A DNA stretch of 6,947 nt. Source: [Eubacterium] saphenum. Lineage in GTDB: Bacteria > Bacillota > Clostridia > Oscillospirales > Ruminococcaceae. Position numbers and translations under genes: made by a program. Where the stretch lies: NCBI GenBank assembly GCA_004555855.1, contig SFJQ01000080.1:1-6947 (forward strand). The letters run 5' to 3'. Below the pieces are notes generated by a model, which was given only the letters and a program-made list of their open reading frames with translations, was not told the DNA's origin and searched no databases. Below, piece after piece: positions 6,056 to 6,947 of the stretch; the stretch's first letter is position 1; each line of letters starts with the position of its first letter.

Positions 6056-6684
6056 GAAAAAAGGAACTTGCCGCAGAGGTTATCGAGCGGCTGAAAGCGG
6101 AATATCCCGAGGTGAAGTGCGCGCTGATTTACGAAAAGCCGCACGAGCTTCTGATTGCAACGAGATTGTCCGCGCAGTGTACGGATAAGCGCGTAAATCT
6201 GGTTACTCCCGCGCTGTTCGGGCGTTTCCCGACAATTGAGGCTTTCGCGGACGCGGAGGTTTCCGAGGTTGAGGAGTACATAAAATCCTGCGGATTGTTT
6301 CACACAAAGGCGCGGGATATTGTGGAGATGTGCAGGCAGCTGCGCGATATTTACGGGGGCGTTGTGCCGGACAGTATCGAGGAGCTGGTGAAACTTGCAG
6401 GAGTTGGCAGAAAAACGGCAAATCTGGTTGTCGGCGACCTGTACGGAAAACCCGCGATGGTGTGCGACACGCACGTTATTCGGCTTACAAACAGGCTCGG
6501 TCTGGCGAAAGGCACGGACGCTGTTTCGGTTGAAAAGCAGCTTCGCGCGATTATTCCCGCCGAGGAGGGCTTGAATTTCTGTCACCGTCTGGTGTGGCAC
6601 GGAAGGGGAGTTTGCTCCGCGAGAGCGCCGAGGTGCGAGGAGTGCGCGCTGAAAGATATCTGCAAATATAATAAATCCCGCTGA
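6052..6684 (+). CDS. nth: Endonuclease III (DNA glycosylase/AP lyase)
   Basis: This base-excision repair enzyme removes oxidised pyrimidines and cuts the abasic strand by beta-elimination. The 210 residues match the family in length. LSAQCTDKRVN (39-49) is the conserved N-terminal helix. The helix-hairpin-helix LAGVGRKTANLVVG (115-128) holds the catalytic Lys121; the first Pro of the usual LPGVG is Ala here. Asp139 in VCDTHVIRLTNRLGL is the catalytic aspartate. The [4Fe-4S] cluster ligands Cys188, Cys195, Cys198 and Cys204 keep the exact C-x6-C-x2-C-x5-C spacing. The start overlaps the stop of the previous gene (ATGA), with AGAGGA at 6043-6048 upstream, so translation is probably coupled. It is the last gene of the operon, and its final three codons form one arm of the terminator. 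Confidence 0.96.
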   Translation: MRKKELAAEVIERLKAEYPEVKCALIYEKPHELLIATRLSAQCTDKRVNLVTPALFGRFPTIEAFADAEVSEVEEYIKSCGLFHTKARDIVEMCRQLRDIYGGVVPDSIEELVKLAGVGRKTANLVVGDLYGKPAMVCDTHVIRLTNRLGLAKGTDAVSVEKQLRAIIPAEEGLNFCHRLVWHGRGVCSARAPRCEECALKDICKYNKSR

Positions 6685-6705
6685 TTTCTCGGCGGGATTT
6701 TTGTT
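6673..6705 (+). terminator. Intrinsic terminator overlapping the end of nth
   Basis: AAATCCCGC (6673-6681) pairs perfectly with GCGGGATTT (6692-6700), leaving a 10-base loop that contains the nth stop codon. A broken T tract (TTTTTGTTATT) follows. The left arm encodes the last residues Lys-Ser-Arg. On the other strand the same hairpin is 17 bases past the stop of the convergent gene and is followed by a weaker T-rich run, so it may serve both genes. Confidence 0.8.
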
Positions 6706-6716
6706 ATTAGCGATAT

Positions 6717-6947
6717 TTAAGACAATAGAACAGTGTTGAGTCCTAAAATATCATGGTAATATTGCAGAGTTGAATATTGATATCTTCTGGCAAATTCTCG
6801 AGGGTGAATTTTGTTTGAACCGTTTACATGATTAATATATGTATTAACGTATTCGAGAGCATTTGCTGCAATCTGTTCTAAATTATTGATTGTTTCTTTG
6901 TATTCGTCTTCATCGATTGTAATTTTTTCAGCGTCAAGATACGATGT
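6717..6947 (-). CDS. C-terminal 76 residues of an unrecognised AT-rich gene (partial, runs off the right edge)
   Basis: The minus strand is open from the window edge to TAA at 6719-6717. It ends in HPREFARRYQYSTLQYYHDI followed by ten more residues. The first 45 visible residues (DEDEYKETINNLEQIAANALEYVNTYIN) look like one or two long helices, and the end is rich in Arg, Tyr and Gln. I do not recognise the family; an all-helical C-terminus of a HEPN-like or similar accessory protein is a guess only. Codon use is strikingly AT-rich (AAT, ATT, TAT, AAA), unlike the GC-richer operon beside it, which may mark acquired DNA. It converges on nth and may share the hairpin at 6673-6700. Confidence 0.65.
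   Translation of the reverse strand, partial: TSYLDAEKITIDEDEYKETINNLEQIAANALEYVNTYINHVNGSNKIHPREFARRYQYSTLQYYHDILGLNTVLLS

Noticed and set aside
1..6947. CRISPR array, insertion sequence, tRNA or rRNA
   Set aside because: No regularly spaced repeats, transposase-like proteins, terminal inverted repeats or cloverleaf sequences were seen on either strand.

Overview
The window looks like a chromosomal segment from an uncultured or poorly described member of the Clostridia (Ruminococcus/Oscillospiraceae-like). This is inferred from the Firmicutes-type methionyl-tRNA synthetase with a fused C-terminal tRNA-binding domain, the metG-tatD association, consensus SigA-like promoters, strong AGGAGG-type ribosome binding sites, and a Diacid_rec/PucR-type regulator typical of that group. 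The taxon is not proven by the sequence.

Layout. (1) Positions 1-665, minus strand: the N-terminal 221 codons of a CdaR/PucR-type transcriptional regulator whose DNA-binding end lies outside the window. (2) Positions 666-936: an AT-rich divergent control region. It holds a minus-strand promoter (764-792), a plus-strand promoter (841-869), a potential hairpin or pseudoknot in the regulator's leader (711-755), and five copies of the heptamer GTAAAAT on the two strands. (3) Positions 937-6684, plus strand: a tight seven-gene run of metG, an unrecognised gene with a DUF5610-like end, an unrecognised 103-residue gene, tatD, a GNAT acetyltransferase, a CBS/CorC-like protein without a membrane domain, and nth. 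Gaps are 43, 5, 2, -11, 10 and -4 bases, with no internal terminator seen, so this is most likely one operon. (4) A hairpin terminator at 6673-6705 overlaps the last codons of nth. (5) Positions 6717-6947, minus strand: the last 76 codons of an AT-rich unrecognised gene convergent with nth.

The operon combines translation (MetRS), metal-dependent nuclease/deacylase activity (TatD), acetyl transfer, a CBS-domain protein and base-excision repair (endonuclease III). Most of it is housekeeping. The parts without a ready explanation are the two small genes between metG and tatD, the soluble CorC-like protein, the repeated heptamers and leader structure of the divergent control region, and the AT-rich gene fragment at the right edge. 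I do not see a CRISPR array, transposon, tRNA, rRNA or an evident defence cassette. All protein calls come from reading motifs by eye; no database search was run.
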